Positions 1 to 8,312 of a stretch of 64,000 nucleotides of DNA are shown here, piece after piece; the first letter of the stretch is position 1; each line of letters begins with the position of its first letter. Source of the stretch: Chitinophaga costaii (GTDB lineage Bacteria; Bacteroidota; Bacteroidia; Chitinophagales; Chitinophagaceae); NCBI RefSeq assembly GCF_900094705.1, contig NZ_FMAR01000002.1, forward strand, positions 124,001 through 188,000, given 5' to 3'. The notes under the pieces were generated by a model. That model did not search any database. It saw nothing but the letters and a program-made list of their open reading frames with translations, and had not been told where the DNA came from. Position numbers and translations under genes: made by a program.

Positions 1-53
1 GCGGCGGCCTCTTGCTGCAAAGTACCCAGCGCTACTTGCTTAATATTGATCAC
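1..53 (-). CDS. KpsF/GutQ-type sugar-phosphate isomerase, N-terminal fragment
   Basis: Only the first 17 codons lie in the window; the gene runs off the left edge on the minus strand. The reading starts with GTG at 53 and gives VINIKQVALGTLQQEAAA (first residue would be Met). This resembles the N-terminus of arabinose-5-phosphate isomerases (KpsF/GutQ, SIS domain), where a short helix ending in EA(A/Q) precedes the sugar-binding domain. A full-match Bacteroidetes -7 box (TACCTTTG on the minus strand) lies at 81-88, which would give a leader of about 25 nt. It is divergent from recQ. The family call rests on very few residues. Confidence 0.45.
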   Translation of the reverse strand, partial: MINIKQVALGTLQQEAA

Positions 54-80
54 TTTTTAACTGTTTCATGAAAAACGAAG

Positions 81-88
81 CAAAGGTA
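81..88 (-). promoter_or_regulatory. -7 promoter box for the leftmost gene
   Basis: On the minus strand this reads TACCTTTG, a full match to the Bacteroidetes -7 consensus TAnnTTTG, 28 nt before the GTG at 53. No good -33 element is seen at the usual distance. Confidence 0.4.
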
Positions 89-187
89 TTATATTTTACC
101 CAAGGCCCGCCCCTCGTGTAATTTATGTTGCTGGAGACCGCTTTTTTCGTTAGTTTCGTGTCCCCTAAAAAATACATTATATTTTTT

Positions 188-195
188 TATATTTG
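188..195 (+). promoter_or_regulatory. -7 promoter box for recQ
   Basis: TATATTTG matches the Bacteroidetes -7 consensus TAnnTTTG and ends 39 nt before the recQ ATG. A -33 TTTG is not clear; TTTC at 154-157 is the nearest candidate. Confidence 0.35.
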
Positions 196-234
196 ACATC
201 GGCTTTTTAGCCTTTAAATTAAAACCAGAATGCA

Positions 235-2436
235 ATGGCGGTTGTAAAGGAAAGTTTGATGGATGCATTACAGGAAAATTTTGGCTTCACTGCCTTCAAG
301 GGCAACCAGGAAGCAATCATTAATAGCATCCTCGCAGGTAATGATACATTTGTCATCATGCCCACCGGCGGTGGGAAATCGCTCTGTTACCAACTGCCCG
401 CGCTCATCAGCCCGGGTTGCGCACTGATCGTTTCCCCCCTCATCGCACTGATGAAAAACCAGGTGGACCTGGTGCGTTCCTACAGCAGCAAAGACAATGT
501 GGCGCATTTTCTCAATTCTACCCTGTCCAAAACCCAAATTAAAAAGGTAAGGACAGACCTTCAGTCCGGCAAAACCAAGCTGCTCTATGTGGCCCCGGAA
601 ACGCTTACCAAACAAGAAAACCTGGATTTTTTCCGGGAATTGGACATTTCGTTTGTGGCCGTAGATGAGGCCCACTGTATTTCAGAATGGGGACATGATT
701 TCCGGCCAGAATATCGCCGCCTCAAAGAAATGATCGACCAGATCAGCGACAAGCTGCCCATTATTGCCCTTACCGCCACCGCTACGCCCAAAGTGCAAAG
801 CGACATCGTTAAGAACCTGGACCTCCGCGATCCTAATACCTTTATGTCCTCTTTTAACCGGACTAACCTCTATTACGAGATCCGGCCAAAACGCAAAAAG
901 GATGTTACGATCAAAGAAATCGTTAAGTACATTCACCAGCACAAAGGCAAAAGCGGTATCATTTATACCCTCAACCGTAAAACCACGGAGGAACTGGCCG
1001 ACATGCTGGTGGCCAATAATATTAAAGCCGTGGCTTACCACGCCGGCCTGGACGCTAATACCCGCGCCAATCGACAAGATCAGTTCCTGCACGAAGATGT
1101 AGAGGTGATCGTTGCCACTATTGCCTTTGGCATGGGTATCGACAAGCCCGACGTTCGTTTTGTGATCCACTATAATATTCCCAAAAGCCTGGAAAATTAT
1201 TACCAGGAAACCGGTCGCGCCGGTAGGGATGGACTGGAGGGCAATTGCATTTGCTTTTACTCTCACCAGGACGTGCAGAAGCTGGAACACCTCATGCGCG
1301 ACAAGTCGCTCAGCGAACGGGAAATGGGCGCTCAGCTCATCAATGAAACCGTGGCCTACGCAGAAAGCGCCGTATGCCGCCGCAAAGTGATCCTCCACTA
1401 TTTTGGCGAACATTCTGATGTGGAAAACTGTGGCAAGTGCGACAATTGCCTGCACCCGAAGGAAAAGATAGAGGTAAAAAACCGCGTGAGCATTGCCCTG
1501 CGCGCCATCCTGGCCCTGCAGGAACGCTTTGGTAGCGATTACGTGGTAAACGTGATTACCGGCAAGGTAACTCCACAGATAGCCACCTACCGCCATGATC
1601 AACTAGCCGAATTTGGCGAAGGCAAAGATAGCGACGCTCATTTCTGGAACTCCCTGCTACGCCAAATGATGCTGGAAGGCCTGGTAGAAAAAGATATTGA
1701 GGAGTATGGCCTGCTAAAACTAACGGACAAGGCCCGTCAATTCCTTAAAAAACCGTTTGCTATTTACGTAGTTCTCAATCACCAGTTCGAAACAGATGGC
1801 AACGATGAAGAGGAAGATGCCAACGCCGAAGCCCAAATTTCTGCCGATCCCGTGCTGTTTGAAATGCTGAAAGATCTGCGTAAAAAAGTAGCCAAGGAAA
1901 AAAACCTGCCCCCCTTCGTGATCTTCCTCGAAAGCTCGCTAGAAGATATGGCCACCCAGTACCCCACCACAGTTCAGGAACTGGAAAAAATTCAGGGGGT
2001 AAGTAAAGGCAAAGCCATACGCTACGGCAAACAATTCGTAGATGTGATCTCCAAATATGTGACGGAAAACGATATCGTGAAGCCAGACGATTTCGTAATG
2101 AAAAGCGTGGTGAATAAGAGCGGCATGAAGGTGTTCATCATCCAGAACATCGACAAAAAAATACCGCTGGAAACAATCGCCAAAAACAAAGAACTAACCA
2201 TACAGCAACTGCTCAGCGAAATGGAAACAATCGTTGCCAGTGGCACTAAGCTAAACCTGGATTATTGCATAGACGAAGAACTGGATGATTACGCACAGGA
2301 CGAAATTCTGGACTATTTCAAAAACTGCGAAACCTCCAGCTTGGCACTTGCCAAGGAAGAACTGGCCGACGGCGATTATTCGCTGGACCAGTTGAAGCTT
2401 ATGCGTATTAAATTCCTGGTGGTGTATGGGAACTAA
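235..2436 (+). CDS. recQ: ATP-dependent DNA helicase RecQ
   Basis: 3'-5' superfamily 2 DNA helicase acting in recombination repair and at stalled forks. Visible motifs: Walker A PTGGGKS at residues 43-49, Walker B DEAH at 144-147 followed by CISEWGHDFR, the SF2 motif QETGRAGRDG, and the RecQ zinc-binding cysteines (CRRKVILHYFGE, then CGKCDNC) near residue 400. A winged-helix region follows, then an HRDC-like segment at roughly 540-615. The length, 733 aa, is that of a full Bacteroidetes RecQ with an extra C-terminal tail of about 110 residues, longer than E. coli RecQ (about 610). The ATG at 235 is supported by the upstream -7 box. Confidence 0.95.
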   Translation: MAVVKESLMDALQENFGFTAFKGNQEAIINSILAGNDTFVIMPTGGGKSLCYQLPALISPGCALIVSPLIALMKNQVDLVRSYSSKDNVAHFLNSTLSKTQIKKVRTDLQSGKTKLLYVAPETLTKQENLDFFRELDISFVAVDEAHCISEWGHDFRPEYRRLKEMIDQISDKLPIIALTATATPKVQSDIVKNLDLRDPNTFMSSFNRTNLYYEIRPKRKKDVTIKEIVKYIHQHKGKSGIIYTLNRKTTEELADMLVANNIKAVAYHAGLDANTRANRQDQFLHEDVEVIVATIAFGMGIDKPDVRFVIHYNIPKSLENYYQETGRAGRDGLEGNCICFYSHQDVQKLEHLMRDKSLSEREMGAQLINETVAYAESAVCRRKVILHYFGEHSDVENCGKCDNCLHPKEKIEVKNRVSIALRAILALQERFGSDYVVNVITGKVTPQIATYRHDQLAEFGEGKDSDAHFWNSLLRQMMLEGLVEKDIEEYGLLKLTDKARQFLKKPFAIYVVLNHQFETDGNDEEEDANAEAQISADPVLFEMLKDLRKKVAKEKNLPPFVIFLESSLEDMATQYPTTVQELEKIQGVSKGKAIRYGKQFVDVISKYVTENDIVKPDDFVMKSVVNKSGMKVFIIQNIDKKIPLETIAKNKELTIQQLLSEMETIVASGTKLNLDYCIDEELDDYAQDEILDYFKNCETSSLALAKEELADGDYSLDQLKLMRIKFLVVYGN

Positions 2437-2489
2437 ATTTTGTGTAACCTTTTTTTCCACCCACATAAAAAGCCGCAAGCATTTTTTTT

Positions 2490-3275
2490 ATGACAGCAGG
2501 TATAGCCCGGATCAAGGCGCAGATAGCGCCGGTACGTCAGCAGATCGTAGATCATGCTTTATACAATGAATTACAAAGCCTCCAGGATGTAAGGCTTTTC
2601 ATGCAACATCACGTGTTTGCTGTATGGGATTTTATGTCTTTGCTTAAATCTTTACAACAGCAACTTACCTGCACCACTACTCCATGGGTACCCAAAGGCT
2701 CCGCCGCCACCCGTTACCTGATCAATGAAATTGTGACCGGCGAGGAAAGCGATGTGGACGAAGCTGGCCAGCGGGTAAGCCATTTTGAATTGTACCTTCA
2801 GGCTATGCAACAAGCCGGCGCCACTGCCACCCCTATGGCAGACCTCCTGGCTTTATTAGCCAAAGGCACGCCCATCGAAACGGCCTTAGAACAAGCTAAC
2901 ATTCCCACAGCAGCCCGCTCTTTTTTACAATACACTTTTCAGCTCATTGCTACCGCTCCCGTTCATGTACAGGCAGCCGTGTTTACCTTTGGCCGGGAAG
3001 ACCTCATCCCCGATATGTTTATTTCCCTGGTGCGCGACCTGGACGCTCAATTCCCCGGACAGGTAAGTATTTTTAAATATTACCTGGAGCGCCATATTGA
3101 AGTAGACGGCGATCACCACAGTCATTTGGGCATGGAAATGGTGCAGGAATTATGTGGAAATGACGATACTAAATGGGAAGCCGCAGCTGTAGCATCACGT
3201 GAAGCACTATCCATGCGCTTGTCGCTCTGGAACGGCATCCTGGACAGCATAAAGAAAGGTGCTCTGAAAAATTAA
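2490..3275 (+). CDS. DUF3050 family protein (heme-oxygenase-like fold)
   Basis: A soluble 261-aa protein with no signal peptide or membrane segment. The sequence ([18 protein letters not shown] near residue 40, then [17 protein letters not shown], and [15 protein letters not shown] near the C-terminus) matches my memory of the DUF3050 family, which is placed in the heme oxygenase / TenA-like all-helical superfamily. His39-His40 and the DGDHHSHLG stretch could be metal ligands, as in the diiron oxygenase-like members; this is inference. The substrate is unknown. It follows recQ by 53 bp in the same direction and may be cotranscribed with it. Confidence 0.8.
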   Translation: MTAGIARIKAQIAPVRQQIVDHALYNELQSLQDVRLFMQHHVFAVWDFMSLLKSLQQQLTCTTTPWVPKGSAATRYLINEIVTGEESDVDEAGQRVSHFELYLQAMQQAGATATPMADLLALLAKGTPIETALEQANIPTAARSFLQYTFQLIATAPVHVQAAVFTFGREDLIPDMFISLVRDLDAQFPGQVSIFKYYLERHIEVDGDHHSHLGMEMVQELCGNDDTKWEAAAVASREALSMRLSLWNGILDSIKKGALKN

Positions 3276-3283
3276 GGCAAATA

Positions 3284-3314
3284 TTTGGTAGTTAATATTG
3301 AATTCCTATCTTTG
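3284..3314 (+). promoter_or_regulatory. Promoter of tRNA-Phe
   Basis: TTTG at 3284-3287, a 19-bp spacer, then TATCTTTG at 3307-3314. This matches both halves of the Bacteroidetes primary-sigma promoter (-33 TTTG, -7 TAnnTTTG). Transcription would begin near 3320, about 30 nt before the tRNA. Confidence 0.65.
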
Positions 3315-3349
3315 CACTCCCTCTAACAAGAAGGATACAAAAAAAGGAT

Positions 3350-3422
3350 GGTGCGGTAGCTCAGTTGGTAGAGCAAAGGACTGAAAATCCTTGTGTCGCC
3401 GGTTCGATCCCGGCTCACACCA
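3350..3422 (+). tRNA. tRNA-Phe (GAA)
   Basis: A 73-nt cloverleaf: D arm GCTC/GAGC, anticodon stem AAGGA/TCCTT with loop CTGAAAA (anticodon GAA at 3383-3385), T arm GCCGG-TTCGATC-CCGGC, discriminator A at 3422. CCA is not encoded (CAG follows). The acceptor stem GGTGCGG/TCACACC contains one C-A mismatch (3354 against 3417) and a terminal G-T pair. Confidence 0.93.
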
Positions 3423-3431
3423 CAGAATAGT

Positions 3432-3470
3432 AAAGGCTTTGAGGCAATGTGCTTCGAAGCCTTTTCTTTT
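3432..3470 (+). terminator. Terminator of tRNA-Phe
   Basis: AAAGGCTTTGA (3432-3442) pairs with TCGAAGCCTTT (3454-3464) through 11 bp with one G-T pair, followed by the T-rich tract TCTTTT. Confidence 0.75.
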
Positions 3471-3759
3471 ACTACAACCATATTTAGGGTACAAAACGAA
3501 AAGTTGGATATTTTGAGAAAAATTTATCCTTGCGTGAAGGATGGTGCTGTGTCGCCAGGAACATTTTGTTCCTTCCTCAAACAATATCCGGCTTACCCTT
3601 GATATTTTTGCTGATCATGCTGATAAGTGCAAATTGATGGCTGCAAAGAAAGTGGTATACGTTCGTCCTACGGCTTAAACAATGTCAGTTGTAAGAGATG
3701 ATTATTTTCTACTCTTACCGGCAAATGCAGCGGCTGTAAAATCATATATGCGCCAATAA
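3471..3759. other. Gap after tRNA-Phe with a partial tRNA echo
   Basis: No gene is supported here. Two short blocks repeat parts of the tRNA-Phe locus: AAGGATGGTGC at 3537-3547 (also at 3344-3354) directly joined to TGTGTCGCC at 3548-3556 (also at 3392-3400). Just after them is the perfect hairpin AGGAACA-TTT-TGTTCCT at 3557-3573. The join would fit a tRNA copy with an internal deletion, but chance is possible. Confidence 0.35.
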
Positions 3760-3769
3760 CCAGGTCATG

Positions 3770-3986
3770 TCCAACTATCTAAACGGCTTCTTCCCAAAAG
3801 AAGACTCTTTGGAAAAAATGATCGCCCAAAAAGCGAGCGAGAAGGCAAAACAAATCGTAAGCCCCGTACCTCGATGACAGTGAAGCTTTAAGATCAAGAA
3901 AACACGCAAGACCAAATAAAGCAGGCCATAGCCGAATTAACGGAGGAAATCAAAAGAAAAATGCCGGGTAGCTTATGGGATTAATA
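3770..3986 (+). pseudogene. Remnant of mobile mystery protein A (HTH protein), C-terminal part
   Basis: The conceptual reading YLNGFFPKEDSLEKMIAQKA, then after a stop and frame changes DQENTQDQIKQAIAELTEEI and KRKMPGSLWD-stop, follows the C-terminal half of 'mobile mystery protein A', the helix-turn-helix partner encoded just before mobile mystery protein B (TIGR02613-type Fic protein). The HTH half is not recognisable upstream. The last codons (LWD-stop) overlap the ATG of the B remnant at 3975, the usual tight coupling for this pair. At least one stop (near 3875) and frame disruption between about 3870 and 3900 make it non-functional. The left boundary is approximate. The family is recalled from memory, not searched. 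Confidence 0.6.
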
Positions 3987-4548
3987 GCATTACATTATGA
4001 AGAAGGGCAAACCCCGCTTGATGAAGACGAGAAAGATGGTTTGCTAATACCTTCCGTCACGACGAGAGGGGAGCTGGACGAAGTTGAGCAACGCAATATC
4101 TAAGAAGCAATCCGCTGGACAATAGAACGCAAGAGAAAATTTAAACCCACCGAATTTGTGACGGAAAAGTTTGTTCAAGGAGTACACCATAGAATGTTTG
4201 GTGATGTTTGGGAATGGGCGGGCCGCTTTCATAAATCGAACTAGAACATTGGCGTTGATAAATACCAAATCGCTATCGAACTCCGTACGCTCTTGGATGA
4301 TTGCATATTTTGGATAGAAAAAAACATTCGCCCCCGATGAAATTGCTGTTCGCTTTAAGCATCGGATAGTATTAATCCATTGCTTTGCCAATGGCAACGG
4401 GCGGCATTCCCGTCTCATGGCCGATATCATTGTAGAAAAGATCTTCGGGCAAGATGTGTTCACCTGGGGAGCCGCCAATTTAATCGCTCCTGGCGAATTT
4501 CGGTCAAGCTATCTGCAAGCCCTTACAGCGGCAAACAAGGGAAATTAA
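3975..4548 (+). pseudogene. Broken mobile mystery protein B (Fic/DOC-domain protein)
   Basis: Reading from ATG 3975 gives MGLIALHYEEGQTPLDEDEK and later HRMFGDVWEWAGRFHKS. After a frame change comes HCFANGNGRHSRLMADII, a Fic motif (HxFxxGNGR) whose usual acidic residue is Ala here, then GEFRSSYLQALTAANKGN-stop at 4548. Fic proteins AMPylate or otherwise modify target proteins; this family travels with a small HTH partner. Three lesions are visible: in-frame TAA at 4101-4103, in-frame TAG at 4242-4244, and a +1 shift in the C run at 4331-4335. An intact protein would be about 190 aa. The gene is dead unless the lesions are sequencing errors, which is unlikely for three. Confidence 0.8.
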
Positions 4549-4947
4549 AAAGTTTGCCAGGTCATAGGCGGCATCATGGTTCGATTGCCCTATTTGCAGC
4601 CTTTTAAGGATAAAACAGATTGTACTGTTCTTTTTCTACCAGCCCCCAAATTTCCAACACAACCGATCGCTCTTACTATTTGTTATAAAAATCCTCCGTA
4701 TTTAATTAAATTACATAAAGCTAATAATGCTGGAAGGATGGGTCTTTAATTTCATACATTAACCCACAGCATAAATCGAAAAATCTCTTTAGTATAGCCT
4801 GTCGTATATGTCTTATCAATCAAGCAATTAAAATCCCCCTATAATGACATCCTGGAAAACACCATTGTTTAATCCATGTAAGCCTGAAGGAATATAAGTG
4901 TAAATATAGGAACAGAACAAAATTAGTGTACACCATAACCATTTACT
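4549..4947. other. AT-rich gap, no gene seen
   Basis: About 400 bp between the Fic remnant and the helicase-like gene. No open reading frame of note, no RNA gene and no inverted repeat that I can support. Confidence 0.5.
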
Positions 4948-7900
4948 GTGCTACAAAGTGACGATAAGAACTTATTAAAATATTGGCGCAATACATTGGC
5001 GGATGCGTCGCGGGTAGAAATAATTGTAGACAAATTTATTCATCAATACCAGGTACCGGTAGATTATACCCGTGGCACAATGAATGAAAAGAACGCTTCC
5101 CAATTGCTAGACGCAGAAGAAAAGCGGTCGAATGAAAAAAAAGGTAGATCAGATCCAAAAGATCCTGATTGGGAACACATTTATACGGCAAGTATTCTTA
5201 TTGCCCCCTTTAGCATTAGCCCCAACCCGGAATACAGTAAATATTCAGGTGAAACAGGCCTATTTTATCCATTCTGGGTAAGGGCCGTTTTAAACAGAAC
5301 CGGAAAAATTACTCCTTATGAAGATACCTTTCCCTACATACCCCGCATCCACCTGGAACCCCAGGTAAATGACGACGTAAATTTTATTTTCGTTGATGTA
5401 GATAAGGTAGATGCCGCTTTTGCAAAGCCTTTTGCGGGAGATAATAGCTGGACTGCCTACTGGAAATATATTCAGCAATGTTTTAAAAATATTACCGGGA
5501 CAGATTTGTTTGAGTTTTCATCCGGAAGCCATACGGCTAAGTATGCCAATACCGTTGTAATAAGCGATAACCTTACCGGTGCTGCAGATGCCATCATTGG
5601 ATTATATGACTACCTGCACACTGAAAAAGAGCCGCTACCGCTGCTAAATAATTTTATTTCAAAGAATTATAGTCCGCTTCGTTCCTTGCTAACCAACGAA
5701 GCGTTTGAACAACAGTCTACTGCTCATTTGGGACAAATGGCGTATGAATTTCCTTTGTCCATCTCCCAACGTAAAACCCTGTATCACTTTTTGACACTAA
5801 AACACGGTGAATCGCTGGCCGTAAATGGCCCTCCAGGAACCGGCAAAACCACCTTATTGCAAAGTGTGGTAGCAAACGAAGTGGTACAAAGCGCCATCAA
5901 CGGTGGAGACCCGGCGGTGATATTGGCCTGTTCTACCAATAACCAGGCGGTTACGAATATTATCGATAGTTTTTCCAGCGTGAAGCAAAAGCCTGGACTA
6001 TTATATAAACGCTGGCTGCCAGCGTTAAAAGGTTTTGGTTTGTACCTGCCTGCACAAACTAAGACAGTGTCACAAGACATTCCTCACCTAAGGCGATCAG
6101 GCGGTATCCTTTCCGGGGCGCACACGGAAAAAGAAAACAACGCTTACCTGGCAATTGCCGAAAAACTGTTTCTTTCGTGTTATGAAGAATACGGAGGCGA
6201 AAAAGCATCCAGCATTTCAGCAGTTACCGACCACCTACGTTTACATCTCTTAGAAAAACAAGCAAGCCTTCAGGAAGGAATACAATTATGGAAGCAATAC
6301 AAGGGCATATACAAGCTGCTCCAAAAGCTATCTCCTGTTACCGAAACAACCTTATTCAATCAACAACTGCTAGATGATAATAAACTGATCCAGGTAGAAA
6401 CTACGATAAAAATGTTGGAGCACCAGGTAAGTGACTACCTGGATACCGAATCTATATGGATAAAATTATTTTCCTTTTTCCGATTTATAAAAGAAATAAG
6501 AGCGGTCCGGTTAAAGCAAATTTTCCGTGATTGCCCTAAAGCATACTCGTCGATAGATTTTCACCAACTTCCAACCATCAGCCAGTTTTTCGATGAAAAG
6601 CTACAACTGATCCGCCAAATCAAAACCTGTAGTGAAGCCTGGAATAATTGGAAAATAAATAACCATGTACAATCTAACCCGCCATTGGATGATGTGGCAT
6701 TTAAAGCGGCCGATCGCAATAAACTCTCTTTCTTTTATGATGAGCTGGAAATGGGATTAAAGTACGACTTGTTCTACCTGGCTACCCACTATTGGGAAGG
6801 CCGCTGGCTATTGGCCACGCAGCAACTTATACAGGAAGACCGTACCCGTAAAAATGGACGGGCGGATGCGCAGCAGCGCTGGCAACGATTTGCCATGCTA
6901 ACTCCCTGTTTTGTATCGACCTTTTACATGGCACCCAAATTTTTTACCTATTCAACGCTTCGTAAGAGCAGTAACACAAAAAGTGTTTGGGAAACGCCGC
7001 CACTGCTCGATTTTATAGATGTACTCATCGTAGATGAAGCCGGACAGGTATCCCCAGAAGTAGGCGCAGCCACCTTTGCGCTGGCAAAGAAGGCCCTCAT
7101 AGTAGGCGATACTTTACAGATAGAACCTGTGTGGAATGTACCTGCCAAAGTAGATTATGCTAATCTTATCCGTTGCGGTGTGGCGAATAGCCTGGAAGAG
7201 GTGGACTTGCTAGACGATCTTGAAATAAAAGGATTTTTGAGTAGCTCGGGCAGTATCATGAAAATGGCGCAAAAAGCATCGCCATACCATTTATATCCTT
7301 CTATGGAACGGGGTATGATGCTGATAGAGCATCGCAGATGTTATGATGAAATTATCGGGTTTTGTAATATGCTTGCATATAATGGATTTTTGGAACCCAA
7401 AAAAGGTACTGCTGCCAGGATACTGTTTCCGCCTATGCACTTTGTAGATAGCAAAAGTATTGCTACCACCGCTGGTAAAAGCAGGGCTAACCCGGAAGAG
7501 GCCATATGCATTGCACAATGGATACTTACCTACCAGCAGCAATTAATCAGACACTATCAATCAATAGAGAACACCGCGGCTGCCAAGGATAACACAACCC
7601 CCAGGAAACTGCAGCTCGCTGATATAATTGGTATTGTTACACCCTTTACCGGGCAAAAATATGAGCTCATAAAAGCCTGCAAAAGCAACGGTATTTCTGT
7701 AGCCGGCCTAACCATCGGTACGGTACATGCCCTGCAAGGTGCCGAACGCCCTATCGTATTATTTTCAGCCACCTATGGTATAAATGATGCAGACAAAAGC
7801 TATTTCTTTAATAGAAGTGTGAATATGCTGAATGTAGCCGTATCCCGCGCAAAGGATGCATTTATATTATTTGGAAATGGCGTTATTTTTAATCGGGTAG

Positions 7901-7962
7901 GAAATATGCCCGGTATGCAACTATATAATTACATAAAAGCCGTAACCATTATGCGCCCGTGA
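4948..7962 (+). CDS. Large orphan SF1 helicase-like ATPase (AAA, DNA2/NAM7 type)
   Basis: A 1004-aa protein starting at GTG 4948. It has the superfamily 1 helicase motifs: Walker A GPPGTGKT at 294-301, Walker B VDEAGQ at 695-700 with LIVGDTLQ downstream (motif III), GTVHALQGAE at 924-933 (motif V) and NVAVSRAKD at 962-970 (motif VI). Some 400 residues of alpha-helical sequence separate motifs I and II, and about 280 residues precede motif I with no domain I recognise. No nuclease motif is apparent. It stands alone beside broken mobile genes, and its A/T-rich codon use looks unlike recQ. Related standalone SF1 ATPases occur in defence islands; a defence role here is inference only. Confidence 0.8.
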   Translation: MLQSDDKNLLKYWRNTLADASRVEIIVDKFIHQYQVPVDYTRGTMNEKNASQLLDAEEKRSNEKKGRSDPKDPDWEHIYTASILIAPFSISPNPEYSKYSGETGLFYPFWVRAVLNRTGKITPYEDTFPYIPRIHLEPQVNDDVNFIFVDVDKVDAAFAKPFAGDNSWTAYWKYIQQCFKNITGTDLFEFSSGSHTAKYANTVVISDNLTGAADAIIGLYDYLHTEKEPLPLLNNFISKNYSPLRSLLTNEAFEQQSTAHLGQMAYEFPLSISQRKTLYHFLTLKHGESLAVNGPPGTGKTTLLQSVVANEVVQSAINGGDPAVILACSTNNQAVTNIIDSFSSVKQKPGLLYKRWLPALKGFGLYLPAQTKTVSQDIPHLRRSGGILSGAHTEKENNAYLAIAEKLFLSCYEEYGGEKASSISAVTDHLRLHLLEKQASLQEGIQLWKQYKGIYKLLQKLSPVTETTLFNQQLLDDNKLIQVETTIKMLEHQVSDYLDTESIWIKLFSFFRFIKEIRAVRLKQIFRDCPKAYSSIDFHQLPTISQFFDEKLQLIRQIKTCSEAWNNWKINNHVQSNPPLDDVAFKAADRNKLSFFYDELEMGLKYDLFYLATHYWEGRWLLATQQLIQEDRTRKNGRADAQQRWQRFAMLTPCFVSTFYMAPKFFTYSTLRKSSNTKSVWETPPLLDFIDVLIVDEAGQVSPEVGAATFALAKKALIVGDTLQIEPVWNVPAKVDYANLIRCGVANSLEEVDLLDDLEIKGFLSSSGSIMKMAQKASPYHLYPSMERGMMLIEHRRCYDEIIGFCNMLAYNGFLEPKKGTAARILFPPMHFVDSKSIATTAGKSRANPEEAICIAQWILTYQQQLIRHYQSIENTAAAKDNTTPRKLQLADIIGIVTPFTGQKYELIKACKSNGISVAGLTIGTVHALQGAERPIVLFSATYGINDADKSYFFNRSVNMLNVAVSRAKDAFILFGNGVIFNRVGNMPGMQLYNYIKAVTIMRP

Positions 7963-8290
7963 TTTTATTTTCCTGGAAAATATGCGCAACCTGCTTCGGG
8001 GTTAGGCCGGGACAAAAAATAATATCCTTCAGAAACATGCCGGAAACCATTCCGGCCAGCAGCATCAGGGGATTACCAATACCGGCCACCAGATAGCCTT
8101 CTCCGAGTTTTTAAATGTTTCTAATTTTCGTACTTTAGTAACCCGCGTTTCCTTCATCCACCAGGAGGAAACCCGTTGTATGCGGGTAGGGCCGGTGGAG
8201 TGCAGGGCATTGAGATAAAAGAAGGGAAGCGTTAAAATAAACAAGGTTATACAACCAATATCCCATTCTCCGGTATCCTTCTTTGTATTA
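7949..8290 (-). pseudogene. Possible broken membrane-protein remnant
   Basis: On the minus strand two open readings join through one frame change near 8101. The upstream piece contains a hydrophobic stretch (DIGCITLFILTLPFFYLNAL) followed by a basic segment ending ...KLETFKNSE. The downstream piece reads GYLVAGIGNPLMLLAGMVSG and ends QENKITGA-stop at 7949, overlapping the tail of the helicase gene. No family is recognised. It may be a decayed gene or chance; it explains an otherwise empty 350-bp gap. Confidence 0.3.
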
Positions 8291-8312
8291 TTTTTCTGTA
8301 AAATGTCCCTCC

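Noticed and set aside
682..1602. 306-codon minus-strand frame inside recQ
   Set aside because: Shadow of a strongly conserved gene. The same applies to the many minus-strand frames in gltB and tamB.
4044..4478. 144-codon minus-strand frame
   Set aside because: It is antisense to the clearly recognisable Fic remnant, and its translation has no family features.
3350..8300. Attachment-site direct repeat of the tRNA-Phe 3' end bounding an island
   Set aside because: No second copy of the tRNA 3' end is found in the window; only the short scrambled echo at 3537-3556 is seen.
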